Assembly (NCBI GenBank): GCA_046153695.1
Contig: JBJXEZ010000314.1
Span: 1 to 9,268, forward strand
Length of the DNA stretch: 9,268 nucleotides
Reading direction: 5' to 3'
Source of the DNA: M3007 sp046153695
GTDB taxonomy: Bacteria > Bacteroidota > Bacteroidia > Chitinophagales > Saprospiraceae
Shown: positions 1-7,643 of the stretch, piece by piece
Numbering within the stretch: the first letter of the stretch is position 1
How the letters are laid out: every line of letters begins with the position of its first letter
Made by a program: the position numbers and the translations under genes
The notes under the pieces: model-generated
Seen by the model: the letters and a program-made list of their open reading frames with translations, nothing else
Databases searched by the model: none
Told to the model about the DNA's origin: nothing

Positions 1-378
1 GCGACCGACCTGTGCGGCAACTCGGCGACGACGCAGCAGGTGATTACCGTGCTGGGCACCAGTTACGGGCCGCAGGAAACGGAAAACCGCGAAGAGGACG
101 CTACGAGACGTATCGCGCATCATTCATCGCTCGTCGTTTTCCCAAATCCAACCACCGACCGGGTGTGGATTGACCTGTCCGACTTTGTCGGGGAGGCCGT
201 GACGGTTTCGGTCTTTGGCGACCTGGGACAGTTGGTTTGGGAGCGGCGTTTGCCAGTTGTGGACGAGTTGAAACTTGCCGTGAGCCTGCGCGAAGCGGGT
301 GCTGCGGCGGGGGTTTATACCGTGAGTATGCGCTCGCCGAGCGGGGTGGTGGCTACGCGGGTGGTATTAGTGGAGTAG
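1..378 (+). CDS. 3' end of a large secreted protein with a T9SS type A C-terminal sorting domain (5' end outside window)
   Basis: The frame is open from base 1 and ends in TAG at 376-378, giving 125 residues. The first 19 residues (ATDLCGNSATTQQVITVLG) look like the last strands of an HYR/Ig-like repeat, a module often found in tandem in large Bacteroidota adhesins and exoproteins. After a charged linker, residues from about 44 to the end match the T9SS type A sorting domain: the VFPNPTTDRVWIDL start, a central GDLGQLVWER segment and the GVYTVSM strand before the C-terminal VVATRVVLVE. In known proteins this domain directs export through the PorSS/T9SS outer-membrane machinery and is removed at the surface. 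The protein is therefore probably extracellular or surface-anchored. Its catalytic or binding part lies upstream of the window, so its role cannot be stated. It converges on the LytTR regulator gene. Confidence 0.9.
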   Translation, partial: ATDLCGNSATTQQVITVLGTSYGPQETENREEDATRRIAHHSSLVVFPNPTTDRVWIDLSDFVGEAVTVSVFGDLGQLVWERRLPVVDELKLAVSLREAGAAAGVYTVSMRSPSGVVATRVVLVE

Positions 379-390
379 GTGTGCACATAG

Positions 391-432
391 GGCCGTATGG
401 GGGGCGGGACTCGTCTGCGCATCCATACGGCC
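391..432. terminator. Perfect 10-bp stem-loop between convergent genes, likely bidirectional terminator
   Basis: GGCCGTATGG (391-400) is exactly complementary to CCATACGGCC (423-432), with a 22-nt loop. It sits in the 66-bp gap between the stop of the secreted-protein gene (378) and the stop of the leftward LytTR regulator gene (445). No clear T-run follows on either strand, so it is not a textbook intrinsic terminator. Position and stem strength still make transcription termination or 3'-end protection for both genes the simplest reading. Confidence 0.55.
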
Positions 433-444
433 GCGTAGAGGCGA

Positions 445-1191
445 TTAGAAATCTCCTCCGAGCATGGCCACAAAATCATCTTTTTTTCGGCGAGAGATTT
501 CCACTTTCGAGCCATCGCTCATTTCGACGTAACCGCCATCGGTTTTTATGTAGCGGCGCAGGTGGGCGAGGTTGATGATATGCGAATGGTGTACACGGCA
601 AAAATTTTGCTTTTCGAGAACGGCCTCGTATTCGCCCATCGTGCGCGACACAACTACCTTGTCGTGGTTGGCCAAATAGAATGTCGTGTAGTTGGAATCC
701 GATTGAAGCCGCACAATGTCGGCTACCAGTACGAACATCAACCCATCTCCGAGGGGTAGAGCAATCCGTTGAGGTTCCGTTTTTTGTACCTGCTGGAAGA
801 GGCGTTCCAGTGCGCTGAAATCGGGTAGTGCTGCTGCCCGCTGCTGGCGTACTTTTCCGACGGCGGCCTCCAGTTCGTCAAGGTCTATGGGTTTCAACAG
901 GTAATCTGCGGCTGACACTTTAAATGCCTGCATCGCGTATTGGTCGTAGGCTGTGGTGAAAATGACGGCGCAGTTGATTTTGCCGAGTTTTTCCAGCATT
1001 TCGAAACCGGTCATGTGCGGCATCTGGATATCGAGGAAAAGCAATTCGGGCTGCCGCTCCCGTATGAGTTCCAAACCTTGGTACGGGTCGTTGGCAACAG
1101 CAATTACCGCTACGTCGGGGGCGGTCATGCGGAGCATATTGGCGAGGGCTTCGGTGGCGTTGGGTTCGTCGTCTACAAGTATGGCAGTCAT
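445..1191 (-). CDS. LytTR-family response regulator (receiver + LytTR DNA-binding domain)
   Basis: This 248-residue protein has the usual two-domain layout of the LytR/AlgR family. Residues 1-118 form a receiver: the acidic pair D7-D8 after ILV, the phospho-acceptor D54 in FLDIQMP, T80 in FTTAYD, and K100 in YLLKPID. Residues about 142-245 form a LytTR DNA-binding domain, with the VADIVRLQSDSNYTTFYL strand region, the CRVHHSHIINLAHLRR segment and a basic end (EISRRKKDDF). Length is normal and no key residue is missing. The ATG is preceded by an A-rich leader without a clear Shine-Dalgarno, as is usual in Bacteroidota. It starts 44 bp after the histidine kinase stop on the same strand, so the two are almost certainly co-transcribed and the kinase is the likely phosphodonor. 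The protein would act in the cytoplasm as a transcription factor; a candidate site is the direct repeat upstream of the kinase gene. Confidence 0.97.
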   Translation of the reverse strand: MTAILVDDEPNATEALANMLRMTAPDVAVIAVANDPYQGLELIRERQPELLFLDIQMPHMTGFEMLEKLGKINCAVIFTTAYDQYAMQAFKVSAADYLLKPIDLDELEAAVGKVRQQRAAALPDFSALERLFQQVQKTEPQRIALPLGDGLMFVLVADIVRLQSDSNYTTFYLANHDKVVVSRTMGEYEAVLEKQNFCRVHHSHIINLAHLRRYIKTDGGYVEMSDGSKVEISRRKKDDFVAMLGGDF

Positions 1192-1235
1192 GATTGGCGT
1201 TGGTTTGATTTGTTTGTTGATGCGTTGCTTCGGCT

Positions 1236-4200
1236 TTATCCGATCATCGGCATCCGCACGACTACTTTCGTTCCGAGCGCTTGCCCCTGCTCGTCGTACA
1301 AGTCTTCAAAATGTAGTCGAATGTCCTGGTCTAATTGAGTGTTGAGCAAATTGAGGCGGTGACGGATGTTGGCAAGGCCGGTGGAACGGTAGTTTTTCGG
1401 GCGATCTTTTTCGATTTCCCCTGCACGGGTACGACCCACACCGTTGTCCTCGATTTCGCAAACGATGGTTTTTTCATCGGCTTTCAGGAAGCGTATCAAG
1501 AGTTGGCCCGGTTCGGTTTTGTGCATCAGGCCGTGCCAGATGGCATTCTCGATATGGGGCTGTACAAGCATCCCTGGAATGGAGAGCGATTCGGGATTCA
1601 GGTTGTTATCTATTTGGAAATCAAATGAAAACCGGTGGTTGAACCGAAGTTGCTCCAATTCGGTGTAGTAGCGCAGCAGTTCGATCTCGCGTGCTAACGG
1701 CACCATCGGCGACTCACTGTTTTCCAAAATAAGGCGCATGAGGCGTGCGAATTTAGTGAGGTAACGGCTTGCCTCGCGGGTATTGTTTTTCAGGATAAAG
1801 TTCTGCACCGAGTTGAGCGCATTGAACACGAAGTGCGGGTTCATTTGGGAACGCAACGCCCGCATTTCGAGGTCGGCCAATTGTTGGCGCACCTGTGCTT
1901 TTTCTTTTTCCCGGCCTTCCACGACGTTAATTTGACGCCGATACAGCCACCAGCCTGTGGCGATCAGTGCAACCAGTAGAGCAAGCCGAAACGACCATGT
2001 TTGCCACCAAGGCGGGTAAATAACGATACGCAGCGTGGCTTCTTCTGTGCCCCAAGCCCCATCGCTGTTGGCTGTGCGGGCGCGGAATACATAACTGCCG
2101 GGTGCCAGGTTGAGGAAGTTGGCGAAATTGTCGGTTCCAGCCTCTTTCCAGTCGGCTTGGCTGCCTTCCGGCTCCAAGCTGTATTGGTAGCGGTTGGCGG
2201 GACCGTTGATGAAGTTGACCCCGGTGAACTCGATTCGCAGATCGTTTTGGCTGTATAACAAGGCCAACGGGCCGGATGTAGGCAACGAAACGGACTGGTC
2301 GGATACGCGCAACCCGGTGACAAATGTGGGCAGCGCGGGTGTGGCGGCACCTATTTTGTCCGGCTCGAACAGGCACATCCCCCGGTCGGTGGAGACTAAC
2401 AGGATGTTGCGGGTGGTATCTAAAAGTTCAACATTGGTGATTGTGCTGGAAAGCAGTCCGTCCGTCTGGCGGAAGGTGCGCAGTTTGCGGCCAGCAGGAT
2501 CGTACCGGCTCAGGCCGTAGGCGGTGGCAAACCAAACGTTGCCGTCCCTGTCCAAACAGGCTCCTTCTGGGTTGTTGGTAATCAAACCGTTGGTTTTCCC
2601 GAAGGGTTGAACGATGCGGGTACGTGTGTTCATGACAAACCACCCGTGTTTCGTGTACAACCAGAGGTTGTCGTGCTTGTCGGCGATGAGATTGACGGCA
2701 TTTGAGCATATCGTACCGGGTGGACATTTGGGTTCAATTTTTTCAAAAATGCCCTCGGCGCGTCGCCAGCGAGCAAGGTATTTTTCTTCATTGCCGAAAC
2801 TGAACCACATATCGCCGTCGGGGCTTTCGGTGTAAGCGGCGGCCGACACGAGCGGGAACGGCGGGTTTTTTCCTCTGCCTGGAAAATGTGTGAGCCGACG
2901 ACTACGGGTGTCAAAATAACATACCCCGTTATCGAGCACCCGCCCCCAAATGAGTCCATAGCGATCGCGGTATATGAACCGGTCGTCCAGAGAATCCAAA
3001 CCCTTAATACGTTCTTTGAGCGGGCCGTTGGTATTGTGAACAGGATTGTACCAGTACAGGCCTCCCAGGGTGTTTATCCAGAGTGTATCGCCCCGGTCGG
3101 GCGCAAAATCCTGGACGTAGGCATAACTGCGAAAATCATTGTCGAGCACTGGTCCGGTTACGCCGAGGCCGGTTTTGTCCATGCTGTAAAGGCCGCCATT
3201 GGTACTTCCCACCACCCATTTGCCGGCATGTTCGACACAATTAAAGCCAAACCACTCTTCGGAGACACCCATGGCAGCCATCATTTTTTTATGGACGGAG
3301 TTGAGTGCGGCCATAGGGGTGGTGGGCATTTTTTTGAGGGTCAAAAAATAGATGCCCTCGAAACGCGGGCAGAGCCAGAGGTTGCCGTCGCGATCCACGA
3401 AATTGACGATCCCCTTGCCATCGGGGGCGGAGGTTTTCCAGGCGGGCAGGTCGGTGGTGGAGCCGTCTCGCAGGTCATAGATGACGGGTGCGCCGAAATA
3501 GCGTTGGAGGAACAGCAGGCTGTCGGGCAGCAAAAAAGGGTTGTTGTAGTGGCCCTTGTGCTGTTCTTCCGGATCGGCGTATGTGTTTCGCAGCAAGAGC
3601 CGGGTCGTGCGGGTCGCCCAGTCGAAGCGGTAGAGCGTGGTGACAGAGGTCGTTTTCATCGCCGTGTACCAGACACTGTTTCGGTTGTCGTCCCAGACAA
3701 CACAGGTGCTCAGCAAAGCGGTGTCGAGCACCCCGCACCCCGGCAGGTACTGTGCCAGCGGCTTTGTTGTTTGTTTTTGAAAATCAATAATTTGCCAGGG
3801 GCTGTAATACGGGGGGGCTGGTTGGCGGCACTTCACGGCGACGGTACCGTCGGGAAGTTCCAAAAAATCAAGGACGAAATAGTTATCGGGCACCTCGCCG
3901 GGCCGCACGGGTTTGAGGTAGGATTGCATCACCTGAAGTCGGTCGTCCAGCAGGTGTACACCCGTGTTGGTGCCGATCCAAATCTGCCCGTTTCGGGTGC
4001 GGCGCAGTTTCGAGACGACCAGATCGTTTTCCAAAAACTCCGTGCGGGTGGGCAACGTTACGGGTTCAAATTCCAAACGGCGGGTATGCAGCACGCACAG
4101 CCCATTTTCGGTGCCGACGAGCAGCCGGTGACCGGGCAGAGCCAGCAATCGTGTGATTCGGTCCGTTGGCAAACCCTTCCCGTCGGCGTGGTGGAAAAAC

Positions 4201-4493
4201 GATGTGAAGCGCTCGCCGTCGAAGCGATTGAGTCCTTCGATCGTGCCAAACCAGAGGAATCCGTCGTCGTCCTGCGCGGTACTCGTGACCCAGTTGCTCG
4301 ACAAGCCCTGCGCCATCGTGTAGTGCTGGTAACGGGAGAATTTGTCTGTGATTTGCTGATTGGGGGATTCAGGCGCTGTTTGAGCAAACGAACAGGTGGC
4401 CACGGCCAGCACCAGCAAGACATACGCCGGAACGCTGTTCCGACGGAGTACGCAGGCATACCATATAAGTTGTATCGGGTGAACCTTCGTCAT
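1236..4493 (-). CDS. Two-component regulator propeller / Y_Y_Y sensor histidine kinase (LytS-type kinase core)
   Basis: From ATG 4493 the product is 1085 residues. Residues 1-37 are a signal peptide or membrane anchor ending in SFA|QT. Residues about 45-735 are a string of Reg_prop blades (for example DDDGFLWFGTIEGLNRFDG, DRDGNLWLCPRFEGIYFL, DRDGNVWFATAYGLSRYDP). About a dozen blades can be counted, enough for two seven-bladed propellers. A Y_Y_Y domain follows (about 750-815, starting near LRIEFTGVNF), then a transmembrane helix at about 833-853 and a short coiled linker. The kinase core has the His_kinase motif SQMNPHFVFN with phospho-acceptor H887, the N box PHIENAIWHG (N983), the G1 box EDNGVG (D1016) and the G2-like STGLANIRHRL. 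The sensor should face the periplasm and the kinase the cytoplasm. It lacks the receiver and AraC domains of the hybrid propeller sensors known for polysaccharide sensing; here a separate LytTR regulator follows. The frame extends three codons to a TTG at 4502, but ATG is preferred. The ligand is unknown. Confidence 0.96.
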   Translation of the reverse strand: MTKVHPIQLIWYACVLRRNSVPAYVLLVLAVATCSFAQTAPESPNQQITDKFSRYQHYTMAQGLSSNWVTSTAQDDDGFLWFGTIEGLNRFDGERFTSFFHHADGKGLPTDRITRLLALPGHRLLVGTENGLCVLHTRRLEFEPVTLPTRTEFLENDLVVSKLRRTRNGQIWIGTNTGVHLLDDRLQVMQSYLKPVRPGEVPDNYFVLDFLELPDGTVAVKCRQPAPPYYSPWQIIDFQKQTTKPLAQYLPGCGVLDTALLSTCVVWDDNRNSVWYTAMKTTSVTTLYRFDWATRTTRLLLRNTYADPEEQHKGHYNNPFLLPDSLLFLQRYFGAPVIYDLRDGSTTDLPAWKTSAPDGKGIVNFVDRDGNLWLCPRFEGIYFLTLKKMPTTPMAALNSVHKKMMAAMGVSEEWFGFNCVEHAGKWVVGSTNGGLYSMDKTGLGVTGPVLDNDFRSYAYVQDFAPDRGDTLWINTLGGLYWYNPVHNTNGPLKERIKGLDSLDDRFIYRDRYGLIWGRVLDNGVCYFDTRSRRLTHFPGRGKNPPFPLVSAAAYTESPDGDMWFSFGNEEKYLARWRRAEGIFEKIEPKCPPGTICSNAVNLIADKHDNLWLYTKHGWFVMNTRTRIVQPFGKTNGLITNNPEGACLDRDGNVWFATAYGLSRYDPAGRKLRTFRQTDGLLSSTITNVELLDTTRNILLVSTDRGMCLFEPDKIGAATPALPTFVTGLRVSDQSVSLPTSGPLALLYSQNDLRIEFTGVNFINGPANRYQYSLEPEGSQADWKEAGTDNFANFLNLAPGSYVFRARTANSDGAWGTEEATLRIVIYPPWWQTWSFRLALLVALIATGWWLYRRQINVVEGREKEKAQVRQQLADLEMRALRSQMNPHFVFNALNSVQNFILKNNTREASRYLTKFARLMRLILENSESPMVPLAREIELLRYYTELEQLRFNHRFSFDFQIDNNLNPESLSIPGMLVQPHIENAIWHGLMHKTEPGQLLIRFLKADEKTIVCEIEDNGVGRTRAGEIEKDRPKNYRSTGLANIRHRLNLLNTQLDQDIRLHFEDLYDEQGQALGTKVVVRMPMIG

Positions 4494-4531
4494 TGGGCTC
4501 AAAGGTCGGCCAACCGCTCGAAATCAATGCA

Positions 4532-4563
4532 GCCAGTTACTCGGCCAAAGTTGCCAGTTGCTC
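4532..4563. promoter_or_regulatory. Candidate LytTR-type operator: two 11-bp direct repeats 21 bp apart
   Basis: GCCAGTTACTC (4532-4542) and GCCAGTTGCTC (4553-4563) match at 10 of 11 positions and start exactly 21 bp apart, two helical turns. LytTR regulators are known to bind paired direct repeats of about 9 bp separated by 12-13 bp, with a GTT core; both copies contain GTT. The pair lies 39-70 bp upstream of the kinase ATG in a 214-bp gap, in front of an operon that encodes a LytTR regulator. A third partial copy (GTTGCCAGTT, 4697-4706) sits beside the stop codon of the upstream gene. Function as an autoregulatory operator is inference. Confidence 0.45.
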
Positions 4564-4577
4564 ATCTGCCGAGGTAG

Positions 4578-4604
4578 CTTTCCATATTTTTAAAACCAGG
4601 AAAG
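4578..4604. repeat. AT-centred dyad upstream of the kinase gene
   Basis: CTTTCC (4578-4583) and GGAAAG (4599-4604) are complementary arms placed almost symmetrically around TTTTAAAA (4588-4595). The 27-bp dyad lies 15 bp from the LytTR-like repeats in the gap between the S41-like gene and the kinase gene. It could be part of the kinase promoter or operator, or a weak hairpin after the S41-like gene; no T-run follows in the leftward direction. No clear Bacteroidota TAnnTTTG promoter element was found in this gap. Confidence 0.3.
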
Positions 4605-4707
4605 GCTGGGCGCACGGGCGCGGGCCATTTACTTGCCGAGTGTTGGTGGCGGGCTACAGGGCAGATCGGCGGATAGAAATTGTACTTTTATCGAAGGTTG
4701 CCAGTTC

Positions 4708-6351
4708 TTACTTCCCCATTTCCTTCAGCATACGGCGTGCATTTTCCCCCGTGCTGCCGTCGGGGTCCAGCGCAATCGCTTTTCGGTAAAACCCTGCGGC
4801 TTTTTCGAACGCACCCGCGTGGTAGTGTGCCTCCCCGAGACTATCCCAGGCGTTGGCAGATTTTGGGAACAGCCGCGTGTTCAACAAAAAAACGGAGATC
4901 GCAGCATCCAACTTTTGGCCATTGAGCATATCGTAGCCGGCCTGGTTGATCCGGTCTTCGAAGTTGATGTAGCGGTAACGCGGGTCGGCCACCATACGTT
5001 GGGCTTCCGATTCGAGGCGCTCGGTTTGGCCCGACTGAAACAGCGTGCGCAGGTGCACCAGAGGGTCCAGTACCGGGTCTTTGTCCGTCATGTTCAGGGC
5101 GGCTACCAGCACGGGGTCGCGGTTGCTTCGGTAGTCGTCGAAGGACAGGTCGGCAGCCAATTGGGGCGCCAGCCAGTCGTCGTTTTCCCACTGGGGTTTG
5201 TCCTGCCACCAGGCAAACGAGAGGAACACGGGCAATTTGCTGTTGGGCAGTTCCACGCGGCGGTTGTCGCCATAGAAGTTAATATTTTCGGATGTTGGCT
5301 CGCCCACGAAGATGGCGTCGGTGTAGGTATGCAGTTCATTTACGAGGTTTTGGCAGGCCGAGAAGGTGCGCCGTCCGATGAACACGAACAACTTGCCGGG
5401 CTGGTTGATCTTTTTGGCCCGGATGAGGCCCTGTACGATGGGTTTGTTTTTGTAGTTGTTGCCGCCCCCATTGAGGCGCACATCCAGCACGAAGCGCTCC
5501 ACGTCGTTCTTGTCCACGAAATCGAATACGCGTTTGTAAAACTGCGCGATGCTTTCGTCCTTATCGTCCACTTGCTGGCTCTGCCGCACGTACAGGGTTT
5601 TGTGCTCCGGCAGGTACTCGAAGAAGTAGATTTTGTCGAGGTTTTTCAGGTAATAAGGCGTACTGGCAGAGTCGCGCACGGTCAACCACGCGCCGCCTGG
5701 TGCAACGAAGCCATACTTCCTCGGGAACCGGAAGGCATCCACTGCATCGAAGGTTTTGTCGAACGATTTGCCATCCCGCTCCAGGGTCATCGTTATGGTC
5801 TTTTTCAAAGATTTTGTGATACCCTGCGCATGCAGCGCCTCGGGGATCAGCAGAAAATCGAGGATATACGCCCGGAAATATTGCTCGTTCTCGACGGGCA
5901 GCAGCGGACGCAGGGCCTCAAGCGCTTTTTCGACGGGTATACCCTCCACGCGCAACAGTTTTGCGCCGAGCGCTTCGGCCTGATCTTTGGGGCAACCTTC
6001 CACGCGAATGCCATCGGAGAACCAGTACAGGTTGAGCGGCACGATATGCGACTTGACGGGCGCCTCCGACCAGCCGATGTCCGTATGGCCATAGCCGAAG
6101 GCCGAAACGATACGCCCAAACCCGGCGAGAATTTCGTGCGGCTGCAGGGCAGGTATGGCCTGGTGGTGTTTGTCCACCTCGGCGTCCCATTTTTCAGAAG
6201 TGATTTTTTTGAACAGAAAAGCGTAGTCCTTGTGCACCGTTTTTTGCAGAAAACGCAGGTCGGACTGCCAATCGGCGGCGCTGAGGGTGGTTTGGGCGTG
6301 GGTGTGTACCAGCAGAAAGCCGGCGAGGAGGAGCGTGAGTAGGTGTTTCAT
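4708..6351 (-). CDS. Secreted S41-type peptidase-like protein with C-terminal TPR repeats
   Basis: From ATG 6351 the product is 547 residues and begins with a clean signal peptide (MKHLLTLLLAGFLLVHTHA, cleavage near residue 19). GYGHTD (H89) and a PDZ-like stretch (about 118-145) precede the S41 core. The core shows RFVLDVRLNGGG (287-297), which matches the family's strand plus glycine loop, and GRRTFSACQ, where S331 aligns with the catalytic serine. GEPTSENINFYG (350-361) aligns with the segment that in Tsp/CtpA enzymes carries the catalytic lysine, but that place is N356. Residues about 468-531 form two TPRs (ending FYRKAIALDPD). Activity is uncertain: it could use a tricorn-like serine/histidine mechanism or be a non-enzymatic relative. 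It should act in the periplasm or at the surface. The frame is open 45 codons further upstream, but that part reads as non-coding leader. ATG 6363 is a possible alternative start. Confidence 0.86.
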   Translation of the reverse strand: MKHLLTLLLAGFLLVHTHAQTTLSAADWQSDLRFLQKTVHKDYAFLFKKITSEKWDAEVDKHHQAIPALQPHEILAGFGRIVSAFGYGHTDIGWSEAPVKSHIVPLNLYWFSDGIRVEGCPKDQAEALGAKLLRVEGIPVEKALEALRPLLPVENEQYFRAYILDFLLIPEALHAQGITKSLKKTITMTLERDGKSFDKTFDAVDAFRFPRKYGFVAPGGAWLTVRDSASTPYYLKNLDKIYFFEYLPEHKTLYVRQSQQVDDKDESIAQFYKRVFDFVDKNDVERFVLDVRLNGGGNNYKNKPIVQGLIRAKKINQPGKLFVFIGRRTFSACQNLVNELHTYTDAIFVGEPTSENINFYGDNRRVELPNSKLPVFLSFAWWQDKPQWENDDWLAPQLAADLSFDDYRSNRDPVLVAALNMTDKDPVLDPLVHLRTLFQSGQTERLESEAQRMVADPRYRYINFEDRINQAGYDMLNGQKLDAAISVFLLNTRLFPKSANAWDSLGEAHYHAGAFEKAAGFYRKAIALDPDGSTGENARRMLKEMGK

Positions 6352-6370
6352 AGCGGAGGACATGGTTGAT

Positions 6371-6455
6371 GGTGTTTTCGAAGTATCCGGTGGCGTAAAG
6401 ACACAGGTTTCGATTCGTGGGTTGCTGTCCCGTCCCCTCCTCCAGGGAAGACACC
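6371..6455. other. Leader of the S41-like gene with closing stem; upstream frame gives a typical spurious-ORF peptide
   Basis: In the 215-bp gap between the AraC and S41-like genes, GGTGTTTTC (6371-6379) pairs with GAAGACACC (6447-6455): eight Watson-Crick pairs plus one G.T on the + strand (A.C on the - strand). The segment between is not well folded by eye. On the - strand, in frame with the S41-like gene, it would read as RRGRDSNPRIE, a string I recognise from spurious translations of non-coding DNA, so I treat it as untranslated. A near-consensus -7 element, TACGTTTT on the - strand (6500-6493, 7/8 match to TAnnTTTG), would place this segment inside the mRNA leader. Confidence 0.3.
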
Positions 6456-6566
6456 TAACATTGAGGCGTAAAATCGGTGAAGCCAACCTAGAAAAACGTA
6501 TATTTTAATCCGAATTACCCATAACCCACCTCCGTCGGGTGCTAAACAGGAACGATTGAGCACAAA

Positions 6567-7562
6567 TTATGCCCTGCCCAAGGCCCTGGGGTTGGCTCCC
6601 GTCCAACGTTTGAACGCGCGACGGAACGAAGTCGGGTCAGCATAGCCGAGCATATAGGCAATTTCATTGGCGGTGAACTGCTTGCGCTTTACTAATCCTA
6701 CCGCCATTTCAGAACGGATTTCCTCCATAATTTGCTGAAAACTGACTCCTTCATCATGCAATTTCCGCTGCAAAGAGCGGCTGGTCATGTTCAGTCGCTC
6801 GGCGACTTCGGGCAGTTGCGGCAACTGATGGCAAAACTGGTCCAAAATGGTTTTTTTGACCAATGCAACAGCGTTTTGTTGGTTTTGATGCCGCTGGATG
6901 AAGTCATGCGCCAATTGTTCGAACATCCGAAGCAACTCGGCATTGTAGCCAATGACCGGCAAGTCAGCATCCGATATTTTGAATACCACACAACTTTTGG
7001 GTTGATTGAATCGAAGATCATCGCCTAACAAACGCCGGTATTCCCGAAGGTCGGCAACCGGATGCGGGTAGGCGAAGCAGGTGTATAGCGGCAGTACTTT
7101 TTTTCCGGTCAGGAGGTGAGCGACGTGCAAAATACCGGTCATGGAAATTTCTACCGAGTGGCGAGCCGAGTCGGGGTATTGCAGCAGATAGGGCTCGGTC
7201 GGGGCAAATTCCATGATAAATTCATGGGTGTTCCGGTGGGTGTGGTAGTAGAACATCTCGGAAAACGACAGGTTGAACCGCGCCACCTGCTCGCAAGCCG
7301 CGCCCAGTGTCGGGCTTGTCTGCATCAGGTGGCCGACGAGGCCGAGCGAAATTTCGGTAGTCAGTTCGCCGAGTTGCAACCCAATTTGCGGATTGTTTGT
7401 CAAATTAGCCGCTATGTCCCAGACTTTGGCCCCCGGTATCCAGTCCACCATCAGGTCGCTTTGCTCGTACTGTTCTGGAGGGAGGTCCAGTTTCTCCCAA
7501 AACATCTTCGGGTTGGCCCCAAAACGCGCCGACCCGAAAACTATGTTGCGAATAATGCTCAT
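6567..7562 (-). CDS. AraC-family transcriptional regulator (Arabinose_bd-like N-domain + HTH_18)
   Basis: From ATG 7562 the product is 331 residues, a normal length for the AraC subgroup with an N-terminal ligand-binding domain of the Arabinose_bd type (about residues 15-190; for example LGLVGHLMQTSPTLGAACEQVARF). The C-terminal HTH_18 domain spans about 250-331. Its first helix-turn-helix is VAERLNMTSRSLQRKL (253-268) and its second lies in FTANEIAYMLGYADPTSFRRAFKRWTG (296-322), which carries the family's YADPTSFRRAFKRW signature. The frame stays open to 7823, but that extension would run into the divergent membrane-protein gene, so the start is taken near the domain (7562; ATG 7574 is also possible). 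It probably acts in the cytoplasm on the 99-bp divergent promoter region it shares with that gene, and perhaps on its own promoter. The inducer is unknown. Confidence 0.94.
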   Translation of the reverse strand: MSIIRNIVFGSARFGANPKMFWEKLDLPPEQYEQSDLMVDWIPGAKVWDIAANLTNNPQIGLQLGELTTEISLGLVGHLMQTSPTLGAACEQVARFNLSFSEMFYYHTHRNTHEFIMEFAPTEPYLLQYPDSARHSVEISMTGILHVAHLLTGKKVLPLYTCFAYPHPVADLREYRRLLGDDLRFNQPKSCVVFKISDADLPVIGYNAELLRMFEQLAHDFIQRHQNQQNAVALVKKTILDQFCHQLPQLPEVAERLNMTSRSLQRKLHDEGVSFQQIMEEIRSEMAVGLVKRKQFTANEIAYMLGYADPTSFRRAFKRWTGANPRALGRA

Positions 7563-7597
7563 TCTGACTCTCATGGCGTGAAGTGCTTGTTTTTTGG

Positions 7598-7643
7598 CGC
7601 AATATGCGACAATTGGAGATTCTGCATACCCCCACTTTTGCAG
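7598..7643. promoter_or_regulatory. Short inverted repeats in the divergent AraC/membrane-protein promoter region
   Basis: CGCAATATGCG (7598-7608) is a short dyad with 4-bp arms. CTGCA (7622-7626) and TGCAG (7639-7643) form a second inverted pair with a 12-bp spacer. Both lie in the 99-bp gap between divergent genes, where binding sites for the AraC regulator are expected. The arms are short enough to arise by chance, so this is only a pointer. Confidence 0.22.

Noticed and set aside
4494..4502. TTG start three codons upstream of the kinase ATG
   Set aside because: An ATG lies three codons downstream with the signal peptide intact, so the rarer TTG start adds nothing.
2886..4577. 563-codon open frame on the + strand opposite the histidine kinase
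   Set aside because: It is fully antisense to a gene with unambiguous domains and shows no domain, signal peptide or plausible start; GC-rich third positions commonly leave such shadow frames open.
4633..6342. 569-codon open frame on the + strand opposite the S41-like gene
   Set aside because: Antisense shadow of a well-supported gene; the translation has no recognisable motif and is an unstructured mix rich in V, H, G and Q.
6385..6444. Possible tRNA (GGTTTCGATTC resembling a T-loop, followed by CCA)
   Set aside because: The T-stem does not pair, and no convincing D-arm, anticodon arm or acceptor stem could be built; at best it is a decayed or chance likeness.
6352..6486. 45-codon N-terminal extension of the S41-like protein
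   Set aside because: It precedes a complete signal peptide and reads as a known spurious peptide motif, so it is treated as leader.
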